The notes: a model not told the origin generated them from the sequence alone. DNA of 64,000 bases from Thermospira aquatica (GCF_023525255.1 NZ_CP073355.1:1674001-1738000); one strand, 5' to 3'; positions 24,510-33,739 are shown, counted from the first letter of the stretch. Program-made: numbers and translations.

Positions 24510-27161
24510 ATGGGGATTTTTACCTCTCTTCTTTATGCTATTATCGGGACGAAACAGCAACGGGATATTAAAAAGCTTCGTCCCTTTGTAGAAAAGGTGA
24601 ATGCCTTTGAACCGGTCATATCGACTCTTTCGAATGATGCTCTGGCACACAAGACCGAAGAGTTTAAACAGAGGCTTGCAGGGGGAGAAACCCTGGATGA
24701 TATCTTGCCTGAAGCCTACGCGGTGGTACGAGAAGTGGCCAAACGTACTTTGAATATGCGTCATTTTGATGTGCAAATCATGGGTGGCGTGGTTCTTCAT
24801 CAGGGCAAGATTGCGGAGATGAAAACAGGGGAGGGAAAAACCCTTGTAGCCACTCTTCCGCTTTATCTGAATGCCCTGACAGGCAAAGGTGCTCATCTTG
24901 TGACGGTAAATGATTATCTGGCTCGACGTGATGCGGTCTGGATGGGACCAATTTACAGATTTTTGGGGCTTTCTGTGGGCATTATCAACCACGAAAAGAG
25001 CTACTATGTTGACTGGGAAGACATCAGCCAGTATAAAACAACCTACCGGGAATGTAGTAGGCAGGAAGCTTACCGATGTGATATCACTTACGGTACCAAC
25101 AATGAGTTCGGGTTTGACTATCTCCGGGATAACATGGTTTTTGCCAGAGAACAAAAGGTTCAACGAGGGCATTATTATGCTATCGTGGATGAGGTGGATT
25201 CGATTCTTATCGATGAGGCGCGGACACCCTTGATTATTTCAGGCCCTACGGAAGAAACCACTGATCTCTACTACCGGGTGGATAAGATTGTTCCCCGTCT
25301 CACCGAAGCTCAGGTTAATGAGAAAAATGAACCTATCGAGGGAACAGGGGACTATGCTGTTGACGAAAAAGACAAAACAGTTGTTCTTACGGAACAGGGT
25401 ATAGAGAAAATAGAACAGCTTTTGGGGATTAAAGAGCTTTATTCTCCGAAAAATAGCAAGCTTGTGCATCATATTATCCAGGCTATACGGGCCCATCGTT
25501 TGTACCATAGGGATGTGGATTATGTGGTGGAAAATGGTGAGGTGGTGATTGTCGATGAGTTTACAGGGCGAAAGATGCCAGGTCGCCGATGGTCTGATGG
25601 TCTTCACCAGGCGATTGAGGCTAAAGAGCGTGTTTCTATCCGGCAGGAGTTTCAGACACTTGCGACGATTACTTTTCAGAATTATTTCCGTATGTATGAA
25701 AAGCTTGCTGGTATGACAGGAACGGCTGAGACGGAGGCTCAGGAGTTTTACTCTATCTATCACCTTGATGTGGTTGTGATTCCACCCAACGTTCCAGTTC
25801 AGCGTATCGATGCCCCGGATAAAATCTACATCAATGAGAATGCCAAGTTTAAAGCGATTGTTCGTGATGTAGAGGAACATCATAAGAAGGGGCAACCTAT
25901 CCTGATAGGAACTATTTCCGTAGAAAAGTCTGAGAGGCTTTCCAAACTTTTGCAGCAGCGGCGTATTCCCCATAATGTCCTCAATGCAAAATACCATGAA
26001 AAGGAAGCAGAGATCATTGCTCAGGCTGGACAGGCTTATGCGGTAACGATTGCTACCAATATGGCAGGTCGTGGAACAGATATTAAACTTGCTCCTGGTG
26101 TCAAGGAGTTGGGTGGACTCCTCGTGATTGGAAGTGAACGGCATGAGTCTCGGCGTATTGACAACCAGCTGCGAGGGCGTTCGGGTCGTCAGGGAGATCC
26201 AGGGTATTCCCAGTTTTATGTTTCACTTGAAGATGATCTCATGAGACTTTTTGGTATGGATAGTCGTATCCAGATGATGAAAAGCCTTGGTTTTAGTGAG
26301 GATGAGGAGATTCAGAGTAAACTTATCTCGAATGCGATCGAAAACGCTCAGAAGCGGGTTGAGAACCGTAACTTTGAAATACGAAAACATCTCCTTGAGT
26401 ATGATAATGTGATGAACGAACAAAGGACCTATATCTACCGTTTAAGAGATGAGATTTTAGATATCCATCATCATCCGGAGGTTATCGACACGATCATCGA
26501 TCGAGTGATAGAAGATAAGGTTTCAACCTTTTCTCAACCCACACGTCCTCATATGTGGCCCAAGGATGAGCTTGAGAAGTGGCTTAAACTTCAGTTTATG
26601 GTAGATCTTGGCCAGTGGCAGCCGGCAGACTATAATACAACAAAACAAACACTTACCCGGCTCATCAAAACAAGGGTTTGGGATAGGTTTCAGGGTATTC
26701 CTGAGCAGGTGCGTTATGATGCGATAAAGTATGTGCTTTTGAGTACGCTGGATGCTCGCTGGAAGGAGCATCTCAGGGCTATAGATTATATTCAGGAGAG
26801 TATTGGTCTTCGTCAGTACGCGAGTAAAAATCCCATTGTGGAATATAAGGTGGAAGCTTTTGACCTCTTTGCCAGGATGCGGTCAAACTTTATGGCAGAT
26901 GCCCTGGCCATGCTGGCTCATCTTGAGATTCAGATGCAGGTAGCTGAAGAGTTGCCTGTCGAAACTGGACCGCAGAGGATAGAGGCACAGCATACCGAGT
27001 TTGGCCAGTTTGGCACGATGAAGGCAGCTTCCCCGATGGAAAAACCAAAACCCGTACAACGGGGGCAGAAGTTAGGGAGAAATGATCCCTGCTGGTGTGG
27101 AAGCGGCAAAAAGTATAAGTATTGTCACTATGATGCTGATCACAGACAACAGCGTGTTTAG
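24510..27161 (+). CDS. secA: Preprotein translocase ATPase SecA
   Basis: SecA drives protein export through SecYEG. The 883-aa protein has the Walker A region MKTGEGKTLVATLP, DEVDSILIDEARTPL, GMTGTAETEA, TNMAGRGTDIKL, the LRGRSGRQGDPG motor motif and a C-terminal SEC-C zinc motif (NDPCWCGSGKKYKYCH). The start is ATG 24510 after AAGGAG; the in-frame GTG at 24504 overlaps the ribosome site. It is probably co-transcribed with rnr, 35 bp downstream. Confidence 0.97.
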   Translation: MGIFTSLLYAIIGTKQQRDIKKLRPFVEKVNAFEPVISTLSNDALAHKTEEFKQRLAGGETLDDILPEAYAVVREVAKRTLNMRHFDVQIMGGVVLHQGKIAEMKTGEGKTLVATLPLYLNALTGKGAHLVTVNDYLARRDAVWMGPIYRFLGLSVGIINHEKSYYVDWEDISQYKTTYRECSRQEAYRCDITYGTNNEFGFDYLRDNMVFAREQKVQRGHYYAIVDEVDSILIDEARTPLIISGPTEETTDLYYRVDKIVPRLTEAQVNEKNEPIEGTGDYAVDEKDKTVVLTEQGIEKIEQLLGIKELYSPKNSKLVHHIIQAIRAHRLYHRDVDYVVENGEVVIVDEFTGRKMPGRRWSDGLHQAIEAKERVSIRQEFQTLATITFQNYFRMYEKLAGMTGTAETEAQEFYSIYHLDVVVIPPNVPVQRIDAPDKIYINENAKFKAIVRDVEEHHKKGQPILIGTISVEKSERLSKLLQQRRIPHNVLNAKYHEKEAEIIAQAGQAYAVTIATNMAGRGTDIKLAPGVKELGGLLVIGSERHESRRIDNQLRGRSGRQGDPGYSQFYVSLEDDLMRLFGMDSRIQMMKSLGFSEDEEIQSKLISNAIENAQKRVENRNFEIRKHLLEYDNVMNEQRTYIYRLRDEILDIHHHPEVIDTIIDRVIEDKVSTFSQPTRPHMWPKDELEKWLKLQFMVDLGQWQPADYNTTKQTLTRLIKTRVWDRFQGIPEQVRYDAIKYVLLSTLDARWKEHLRAIDYIQESIGLRQYASKNPIVEYKVEAFDLFARMRSNFMADALAMLAHLEIQMQVAEELPVETGPQRIEAQHTEFGQFGTMKAASPMEKPKPVQRGQKLGRNDPCWCGSGKKYKYCHYDADHRQQRV

Positions 27162-27196
27162 GACAAGTGTGACAGAAAAGGAGTTATTATAGTATT

Positions 27197-28978
27197 ATGA
27201 AACGAAAAGATGTGCTTAAATATGTACAGGAAAAAAGAGAAACGAGTTTAGATGAATTGCGTAGAGAGTTTCATCTTCACTCCAAAAGTGATCAGAAACG
27301 ACTTTTTCATATTCTTGATGATCTTATCATGGAGAATAAGGTGGTGCTTTCTGGAGAGAGATTGATTTTTCAAGATTCTTCCTCCAAGAAACAAGACAGG
27401 GTTCGATCCCGCAAAGAAAAGACGGATGAGAAATCCAAAAAACATCAGCGTTCACCATTGAGAGAGAACGGGAGACGAAAGAATTTTGATGCCAGTGAGG
27501 ATTTTGAGTATATTCTGGCCGTGCATCATATTCGAAACGAGTTTCCACCAAAGGCACTGGCTCAGGCGGAGGCCATTCCTCTGGAGATCTCTCAAAAGGA
27601 GTTGGCTTTACGTGAAGACTTAAGAGAGAAAATGGTTTTTACAATTGATGGACCAGATGCCAAGGATCTGGATGATGCAGTGTCTATCGAGCCAATGGAA
27701 AATGGCTGGCGGCTTGGGGTTCATATTGCTGACGTGTCGTACTATGTTCCCAGGCATACCCCCCTTGATAAAGAGGCTTTGAAACGTGGGAATAGCTTTT
27801 ACTTTATTAACCGTGTGGTACCGATGTTTCCAGAGAGGCTGTCCAATGGCATCTGTAGCCTTAATCCAGGTGAGGACAGGCTTACCATGTCTGTTTTTAT
27901 GGATGTTGACAGACAGGGAAATGTTAAAAGCTATCGTATTGTTCCTTCTGTTATTCATTCTCAGTATCGCCTTACCTATCCTGAGGTAGAAAAGATTCTT
28001 CAGGGCAAGACTGTAGCAGAAGATCCCCTTCTCCAGAAAAGTCTTTTGGAAATGAAGGAGCTTTTTCGTATCCTTTATGAGAAACGGCTGAGAGAAGGAA
28101 GTATTGATTTTGATTTTCGAGAACAGAAATGCGAACTCAATGAATGGGATGAACCGGTGAAATTCTGGTTAAAAGATCGTCTGGATGCGGAACGTCTCAT
28201 TGAGGAGTTTATGTTACTGGCCAATCAGAGTGTGGCAAGGTTTCTCTCAGAGAAAACGGAGTATGCCATGTATCGGGTCCATGAAGAACCCTCTGAGGAA
28301 AAGATGCGTTCCTTTTTGGCGATGGCTCTTCGTTTTGGCCACAAGTTTCGAACACATACACTCCCCCCTCCCCAGGAACTTCAGAGGCTTCTCGAGGAAG
28401 TTAAGGATAAACCGTATAAGGAACTTCTCAACCAGATGCTTCTGCGTTCCATGCAGCAGGCCCGGTATCAAAACGAAAATCTGGGCCATTATGGGCTTGG
28501 GTTTGAGTATTATACCCATTTTACCTCGCCGATTCGAAGGTATGCCGATCTTACCGTTCATCGTCTGGTGAAAACACATCTCGGTATTGCGAAGATCTCT
28601 TATACAGAAAAGGAGTTGGCAACGATTGCGAATCATATTTCTTCACAGGAAAGGATAGCGATGGATGCTGAAAGGGAGTTCTACAAGCTTAAAGCTGTTC
28701 GTTATATGCAGGGTAAGGAAGGGATGGTGTTTGATGGGGTGATCAGCGGGGTGACTTCTTTTGGAATTTTTGTGTCGGTGCGAGATACGGGTATTGAAGG
28801 GATGGTTCGTCTTGCGGATTTGCCTGAGTATTTTATCTACCGGGCGGAGAGTCACAGTGTCGTAGGAGCAAAAAGCAAAAAGATCTACCAGATGGGGCAG
28901 AGTGTTCGTGTTCGTCTGGTACGTGCAAATGTGAAAAAACAGCATCTGGATTTTGAGATCGTGGAGGATGAGGTATGA
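27197..28978 (+). CDS. rnr: Ribonuclease R family 3'-5' exoribonuclease
   Basis: RNase R degrades structured RNA. The 593-aa protein is shorter than E. coli RNase R (813). It has a helical N-terminal winged-helix-like region (1-60), a basic linker (70-100) and a reduced cold-shock part. The RNB catalytic domain has DGPDAKDLDDAV near 150-162, carrying the active-site aspartates, and FTSPIRRYADL, followed by an S1 domain (about 510-592). The stop overlaps the next start by 4 nt. Confidence 0.93.
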   Translation: MKRKDVLKYVQEKRETSLDELRREFHLHSKSDQKRLFHILDDLIMENKVVLSGERLIFQDSSSKKQDRVRSRKEKTDEKSKKHQRSPLRENGRRKNFDASEDFEYILAVHHIRNEFPPKALAQAEAIPLEISQKELALREDLREKMVFTIDGPDAKDLDDAVSIEPMENGWRLGVHIADVSYYVPRHTPLDKEALKRGNSFYFINRVVPMFPERLSNGICSLNPGEDRLTMSVFMDVDRQGNVKSYRIVPSVIHSQYRLTYPEVEKILQGKTVAEDPLLQKSLLEMKELFRILYEKRLREGSIDFDFREQKCELNEWDEPVKFWLKDRLDAERLIEEFMLLANQSVARFLSEKTEYAMYRVHEEPSEEKMRSFLAMALRFGHKFRTHTLPPPQELQRLLEEVKDKPYKELLNQMLLRSMQQARYQNENLGHYGLGFEYYTHFTSPIRRYADLTVHRLVKTHLGIAKISYTEKELATIANHISSQERIAMDAEREFYKLKAVRYMQGKEGMVFDGVISGVTSFGIFVSVRDTGIEGMVRLADLPEYFIYRAESHSVVGAKSKKIYQMGQSVRVRLVRANVKKQHLDFEIVEDEV

Positions 28979-29838
28979 AACGCTTTATGATGATGATCCT
29001 TCTCGTTTTGGGTTTGTCGGCGTGTACGAACATAAAAGAAGAGCTAAAGGACAATGTTTTGTCTTTTCAAATGGGGAAAGAGAGGCTTGTTCTTGTTTTC
29101 CCGGTATCACCTTCCCCTGAAGATGTGGCTTTTTACAGGGAGGCGTGTCGACGTTTTTTAAAAATAGAGAAAAAAGCCTTTTCAGGTGAGGTGGTTCTTG
29201 GTGGGGAGAGGTATCAGGATTTTTTTCGTGTGGGAAATCAGATGCTTCGTGGGTGGAAAAATCTCACCCTTCGCTGGGCACAGATTCAACAGGTTTGGGA
29301 AAACATGCGCTGGGAAGCGGAAAGATCAAAGGCTTCTTGGGCACTCCCTCTTAGAGGTGAAATGCTTTCCTTTTCTCGGATCAGGGATTTTGAGAATTTT
29401 TTTCAGAAGTATCAACTAAAGCCCGATCAGCTTCGAGAGGCAAGGGCATATTTGATTCAGTTTCTTGATGTGGAAGTTTACTTTGTTTCTCTCCAGGAAC
29501 TTATGGAAAGGTATGCTCGTTATTATACCTTGAATGATTTGCCCACGGTATTTTTTCAGTTGGTGGTGCTACCGGAAAGTGTGGAATGGATCGAGTTTCT
29601 CCAGAGACGGTATGGTCGTACGCTGGTGAGAGAGCTTGGGCTCGTGTCGTACGATAAATCAACCTGGGAGAAAAAACTTGGAAAACCTGTTTCTGATCTG
29701 GAGAGTGAGTTTGTGAAAAGGTTTCAGAGGATGAAGTTTTCTCATGGTGTATGGAAAAATCTGGATTTTGTCCATGAGTATCAGCAGCTTCTGACGCTGT
29801 ATAATTCATCGACAAAATCAACGCTTTTCAAAAAATGA
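28975..29838 (+). CDS. Predicted lipoprotein of unknown function
   Basis: The 287-aa protein starts with a lipoprotein signal (MKRFMMMILLVLGLSAC, lipobox LSAC, lipidated Cys17). The rest is mainly helical and rich in Arg, Phe and Trp, with ERYARYYTLNDLPTVFFQL and a C-terminal helical part. No zinc or catalytic motif is clear and no family is recognised. It is translationally coupled to rnr upstream and to a TIM-barrel gene downstream by 4-nt overlaps. Confidence 0.75.
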   Translation: MKRFMMMILLVLGLSACTNIKEELKDNVLSFQMGKERLVLVFPVSPSPEDVAFYREACRRFLKIEKKAFSGEVVLGGERYQDFFRVGNQMLRGWKNLTLRWAQIQQVWENMRWEAERSKASWALPLRGEMLSFSRIRDFENFFQKYQLKPDQLREARAYLIQFLDVEVYFVSLQELMERYARYYTLNDLPTVFFQLVVLPESVEWIEFLQRRYGRTLVRELGLVSYDKSTWEKKLGKPVSDLESEFVKRFQRMKFSHGVWKNLDFVHEYQQLLTLYNSSTKSTLFKK

Positions 29839-30659
29839 CAGGGAAACATCCTCCTTTTGGCCTGAAGGTCTGGTCTACCAATAGGCAGTACAAGAATGCT
29901 ATTGTAAAGCTCTGGGAAGAGCAACGGATGCAGTTTATAGAGGTGTATGTGGTGCCAGATACAGGAGAGGAGACGGCTGAATTCTGGGCGACGTTAGGGC
30001 GCGATCTTGGCATCCCATTTTTTGTTCATGCGCCTCACTATAGCCATGGTCTTTGTCTTGCCTGTGCCCAGCGAGAGGAAAGTAATAGAAAGCTTATTGA
30101 AGAAAGTTTGCGTTTTGCTGACAGACTAGGGGCGCAAAAGGTGGTGATTCATCCCGGGGTGAATGGGATGATAGAGGAGACAGCGCGTCAGATTGCGCTT
30201 TTGTTTGATGAGAGGCTTGTCCTTGAAAATAAACCCCGCCATGGTCATGGGGAAAATCTTATGTGTAATGGAGCGCTTCCCGAAGAGATTGATTTTGTGA
30301 TGAGGGAAACCGGCGTGGGGTTTTGTCTGGATATAGGGCATGCTATTACCGCCGCCAATGGTTTTGGAGTGTCTCGTTGGGATTTTTTGAGGCGTTTTTT
30401 TGCTTTAAAACCGTCCCTTTTACACATTACGGATGGACATTGGGATTCTTTTCTGGATGAGCATCTGCATTTTGGTGAGGGGGATTTTCCTCTTGAAGAG
30501 ATAGTGGGTGAGATCATAAGGGTTGGCCTGGGAGATGTTTTTGTCACCAATGAGGCTTACAAAAAGTCTTCTGAAGAGCTTGATGATTTTCGGCAGGATA
30601 TGGAGTATCTGGAAAGACTCTATACTAAGGTATACCGTACTTGCGAAGAATCTCGTTAA
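29835..30659 (+). CDS. Xylose-isomerase/endonuclease-IV-like TIM-barrel protein
   Basis: The 274-aa protein belongs to the sugar isomerase/AP-endonuclease superfamily: FIEVYVVPD, PFFVHAPHYSHG, KVVIHPGV, LVLENKPRHG, GFCLDIGHA, LLHITDGHWDSFLDEH and EGDFPLEEIV. His, Glu and Asp ligands for a divalent metal are visible. It lacks several residues of classic endonuclease IV, so an isomerase or epimerase is also possible. Its final 35 bases overlap the end of thiE on the other strand. Confidence 0.75.
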   Translation: MTGKHPPFGLKVWSTNRQYKNAIVKLWEEQRMQFIEVYVVPDTGEETAEFWATLGRDLGIPFFVHAPHYSHGLCLACAQREESNRKLIEESLRFADRLGAQKVVIHPGVNGMIEETARQIALLFDERLVLENKPRHGHGENLMCNGALPEEIDFVMRETGVGFCLDIGHAITAANGFGVSRWDFLRRFFALKPSLLHITDGHWDSFLDEHLHFGEGDFPLEEIVGEIIRVGLGDVFVTNEAYKKSSEELDDFRQDMEYLERLYTKVYRTCEESR

Positions 30660-31269
30660 GAGCACGAAGTTTTTCAAAAATATTGTCTGCTTCGGTGATT
30701 TCTGTCACAAGACAGACGGTCTTTGCGCTGTGTTTTAAGACCTCTTCGAGATTGTGTTCTTTGATGCCTCCTATGGCAACGAAGGGAAGGGTAATGTGTT
30801 TGGTCACATAATCGAGATAGGCAAGTCCCACTGGTCCTTCGGGGTGGACTTTGGTTTGGGTGGGGAAGAGTGGTCCTACGCCGATATAGTCCACGATCCC
30901 TTCTTGCTGGGCACGCTGGGCCTGTTCGGGAGAGTGGGTAGAGAGTCCTATGATTTTCGAGGGACCGACAAGCTTTCGGACAACCGCCGGGGGCAGATCT
31001 TCCTGTCCGATATGCACACCGTCAGCCTCACAGGCAAGGGCAAGATCAATGAAATCGTTGATGAGAAAAAGAACACCTGCTTCTTTTGTCATCTTGCGGA
31101 GGGTGAGACATTCTTGGTACTGGATGTTTTTAGGTTTGTCCTCTTTTTCTCGGTATTGGATAATACGGACGCCACCAGCGATCATTGCCTCTGCGACCTC
31201 TATCACGCTTCTTCCTTTGCAGAGTTTTTCGGTAACGATGCCGTAAAGACCTGCAGGGAGATGTTTCAT
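30625..31269 (-). CDS. thiE: Thiamine-phosphate synthase
   Basis: ThiE joins the pyrimidine and thiazole phosphates to give thiamine phosphate. The 214-aa protein has IQYREKE (pyrophosphate-binding region), LINDFIDLALACEADGVHIG, GLSTHSPEQAQRA, DYIGVGPLFPTQTK and FVAIGGI, all standard. No other thi gene and no TPP riboswitch is seen. Its start overlaps the upstream membrane gene by 4 nt. Its 3' end runs 35 bases into the TIM-barrel gene on the + strand. Confidence 0.93.
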   Translation of the reverse strand: MKHLPAGLYGIVTEKLCKGRSVIEVAEAMIAGGVRIIQYREKEDKPKNIQYQECLTLRKMTKEAGVLFLINDFIDLALACEADGVHIGQEDLPPAVVRKLVGPSKIIGLSTHSPEQAQRAQQEGIVDYIGVGPLFPTQTKVHPEGPVGLAYLDYVTKHITLPFVAIGGIKEHNLEEVLKHSAKTVCLVTEITEADNIFEKLRALNEILRKYGIP

Positions 31270-31715
31270 TGTTTTACCTCCAGAGGAATGTGATAATGGT
31301 TTGCCAGGGATTGGATAACGTCGATTTCTTTGGCATTGAGAAATCCGATGACATAGCTATCGACGGGATCTCTTAGGGTAAGAAGATAGTATACAGAGAG
31401 GCGGTTTTGCCAGTCTTTGTGTTCTATCAACAAAAACGTAAGCTGAATTTCCTGGAAATCCCATCTGCGGGTTTGAAAAAAATGAAGGCGGGTGATGGTT
31501 TTGGTTCTGGGCGAGAATATCCAGAGAGGGGTACTAAAAACGCTCCAAAGACCAAGAAAGAGAATAATCCCCCATACAAAAAGAATAAAGAAAGAGGGAA
31601 CGCTTACCGCGAGAGAATACCATATTCCTAAAAAAACGATAAAACCACTCAATCCCAACCATAACACCCGCTTGTGAAGAAGAAAAGAAGGATAGAGGAA
31701 GGGTTTTAAGAGCAT
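31266..31715 (-). CDS. Small membrane protein of unknown function
   Basis: The 149-aa protein has two hydrophobic helices (about 17-37 and 40-62), then a soluble tail with beta-strand character (TRLHFFQTRRWDFQEIQLTF) and a final helix. The layout resembles bacterial PH-like membrane proteins, but no signature is present. It overlaps the STAS gene upstream by 10 nt and thiE downstream by 4 nt. Confidence 0.65.
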   Translation of the reverse strand: MLLKPFLYPSFLLHKRVLWLGLSGFIVFLGIWYSLAVSVPSFFILFVWGIILFLGLWSVFSTPLWIFSPRTKTITRLHFFQTRRWDFQEIQLTFLLIEHKDWQNRLSVYYLLTLRDPVDSYVIGFLNAKEIDVIQSLANHYHIPLEVKQ

Positions 31716-32041
31716 TTTTGGAGAGCCTCATCCTCCGAAGAATAGACTTCAAAGAAAGCACGCAGTCTACTAATGTCGAGTACCTTGAGAATGGTTTCTT
31801 GGGGGTTAACCAGGCTCATTTTACCCCCTTTTTTGGTGACGGTTGTTTTGGCATAGACTAAGACACCTATTCCGGAACTGTCTATGTAAGGCATTTTTTC
31901 GATATTAAAAATAAGATGATATATTCCATTGTTGAAGATGTTATCAAGTGTTTTGCGGAGTTCGCCGGCATGGTAGAGGTCGAGGTCTCCCCATACGCGG
32001 ATAATCATGGCTTTTCCTTTTTGTTCGACGCCAATTTGCAT
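31706..32041 (-). CDS. STAS-domain anti-sigma factor antagonist
   Basis: The 111-aa protein is a single STAS domain of the SpoIIAA/RsbV type, which binds and inhibits an anti-sigma kinase when unphosphorylated. The phosphorylation loop reads MPYIDSSGIGVLV (Ser near 59-60), with the conserved N-terminal strand GDLDLYHAGELR. GGAGG (32047-32051) precedes the start. No partner kinase or phosphatase is in this operon; a second STAS protein lies at 50025-50330. Confidence 0.9.
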   Translation of the reverse strand: MQIGVEQKGKAMIIRVWGDLDLYHAGELRKTLDNIFNNGIYHLIFNIEKMPYIDSSGIGVLVYAKTTVTKKGGKMSLVNPQETILKVLDISRLRAFFEVYSSEDEALQKCS

Positions 32042-32065
32042 GATAATCCTCCATTTTACAAATAT

Positions 32066-32094
32066 ATTTTAGCTTTTTTTTATTTTTTTGTCAA
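32066..32094 (-). promoter_or_regulatory. Promoter of the STAS-thiE minus-strand operon
   Basis: On the minus strand TTGACA (32094-32089) and TAAAAT (32071-32066) are separated by 17 bp of A-rich sequence, a near-consensus housekeeping promoter just upstream of the STAS gene. Confidence 0.75.
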
Positions 32095-32188
32095 GAAAAC
32101 GAATTGCTTCATAATAAAAGTACTCGAAAAGGGAACGCTATTGCAAAATAAAAAAGTACTTTAAATTTGTGTAAAATAATCCAGTTCA

Positions 32189-32303
32189 TGGCTCGACAAG
32201 CTCGCCAACCGTGGCTCGACAGGCTCGCCAACCGTGGCTCGACAGGCTCGCCAACCGTGGCTCGACAAGCTCGCCAACCGTGGCTCGACAAGCTCGCCAA
32301 CCG
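32189..32303. repeat. Five tandem 23-bp units (TGGCTCGACARGCTCGCCAACCG-type)
   Basis: Five head-to-tail copies of exactly 23 bp begin at 32189, 32212, 32235, 32258 and 32281. They differ only at one A/G position. GC content is much higher than the flanks. A related GAGCTTGTCGAAGCA word lies at about 32366-32380. These belong to the GAGCTTGTCGA-type intergenic repeats seen in many bacteria. The copies are nearly identical, so expansion looks recent. Confidence 0.9.
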
Positions 32304-32359
32304 GAATTGGGGTGGCGATGTTTGAAAGGAGACCTATTTACAGGGAAACGGCGAAATGA

Positions 32360-32941
32360 TATGCTGAGCTTGTCGAAGCAGAGTATCAAAAAGCCAGCAA
32401 AAAGGAGAAAAAGGAGATACTGGATTATTTTGTGAGGATAACAGGCCTAAAAAATCGAAACTATGCCGCCAGGCTCTTGAGGCAGCACGGAAAAACCATA
32501 TATGTAGGCAAGAAAAATTACCTTAAAGCCGACATAGCCAAAAAGGGCAAAAGACCTGGCAGAAAGAAAAAATTCGGCGAAGAAGAACTAAAAATGCTAA
32601 AACAGGTCTGGGAAATTGAAAACTACATGTTTGGCAAACGTTTAAAGCCAATTTTAAATGAAGTTTTAGATAATCTCTTAGCAAACGGACATCTCCACGG
32701 TTCTCCACAGGCTATAGAAAACTTGCGCCATATAAGTGCCTCAAGTATTGACCGACTTTTGAAACAAGAGCGTAAAAAGCTTGAGATAAAAGGACGAAAA
32801 GGTACAAAGCCTGGAACGCTATTAAAGCAACAAATAGCTATACGCACGTGGGCAGAGTGGGATGAAAATTGCCCTGGGTTCATGGAGATTGATCTGGTTG
32901 CCCATGAGGGAGGAAATAGCCGGGGATCCAGGAGTTTTTAG
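32360..32941 (+). pseudogene. Truncated integrase-catalytic-type transposase fragment
   Basis: The frame is open from 32360 and reads YAELVEAEYQKASKKEKKE, then LDYFVRITGLKNRNYAARLL, a normal N-terminus for this transposase family, so translation from the GTG at 32432 would miss real sequence. The 5' end is lost in the GAGCTTGTCGA repeat. The product continues through an HTH-like helical region to GFMEIDLVAHEGGNSRG, the start of the DDE core with its first Asp, and then breaks into SRSF-stop at 32941. The remaining catalytic domain is missing, and repeat array 2 begins 22 bp later. It is a dead fragment. Confidence 0.8.
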
Positions 32942-32963
32942 CAAGGGTTGAGAAGAGGTTTTT

Positions 32964-33556
32964 GCTCTTCCCTTGTTGCAGTTGGGTTCGGAGGATAAAA
33001 GCTATTACCTTATTGCAGGTAGAAAACCCTTGCTCTTATCTTGTGTGGGTCTGGAAATAATTCTAGCTCTTACCCTATTGCAGTTAAAGCTTGAGAGATA
33101 AAAGCGATTTTCTTATTCAAGTGGAAACCGAGTATATAGCTCTTCCCTTATCGCGGGTAAGAGAAACCATAAAAGAAGATCACAAGAACTGAAACATGGG
33201 AAGAGCATTTTCTTTTCCTTTGGAAAAATGAACTCTTACCCTACCACAGTGAGGGGGAAGCTAGTAAGCTTTTCCTTTATCCCAGGAGATTGACACTCCA
33301 AAACTGCAAAATGGTAATAGCATATGTCAAAAATTTGAGGTTAAAAGTTTAACCATTCTCTTTTCTCTTACACGCTCAAGCGCTTTGAGTATGCTCTTAC
33401 CCTGTTGCAGTAAAAAATAGGGTATTGTTGACAGTTTCCCTGTCACAGTGAAAGTGAAAAACTCAGAGCTATTCCCATATTGCAGTAAGAAAAAACCCTT
33501 GCTCTTGCCGTATCCCGGAAAAGCCTCTTGCCTACCCACTGCAACAAGGGAATAGC
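32964..33556. repeat. Interspaced 20-bp repeats, array 2 (about 12 direct, 3 inverted copies)
   Basis: Direct copies begin at about 32964, 33001, 33032, 33066, 33104, 33139, 33232, 33268, 33393, 33431, 33468 and 33501. Inverted copies lie at about 33187-33206, 33302-33321 and 33537-33556. Spacing between neighbours is mostly 31-38 bp. The consensus is GCTMTTMCCYTRTTGCAGTG, the same as array 1. Some units are well decayed (33104). Each direct cluster is followed by an inverted copy. No supported gene lies in 32942-33739. Confidence 0.85.
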
Positions 33557-33670
33557 ATCCCTTCTGTCGAAAAAATTTTTTATTTTTTATTAAAACACCA
33601 TGTGTGTTTTTTCTAGAAGAGGTGTAATTATCTTTATTTTTAGTGGCAGAGAAAGTAATGCTTTGAAAAA

Positions 33671-33699
33671 TTGCTTTTTTTCTTCATTTTCTTTATACT
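33671..33699 (+). promoter_or_regulatory. Promoter of the CoA-dehydratase activase gene
   Basis: TTGCTT (33671-33676) and TATACT (33694-33699) are 17 bp apart, 41 bp before the start codon. The -35 lies in a TTGCTTTTTT string like those of the pfk and dnaX promoters. Confidence 0.55.
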
Positions 33700-33739
33700 C
33701 ATCAGATGGATCTTTTTCATACACAAGGAGCATCTATCT

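Noticed and set aside
27402-27420. tRNA T-loop-like GGTTCGATCC inside rnr
   Set aside because: No cloverleaf can be built around it and it lies in the rnr coding frame. No tRNA or rRNA gene was recognised in the window.
30660-32041. TPP riboswitch for thiE
   Set aside because: thiE is the third gene of a coupled operon and no THI-box-like conserved core is seen in the 32042-32180 leader.
32432-32941. Intact 169-residue gene starting at GTG 32432
   Set aside because: The family N-terminus continues upstream in frame and the catalytic domain is cut after its first Asp motif, so this is a fragment of a larger transposase.
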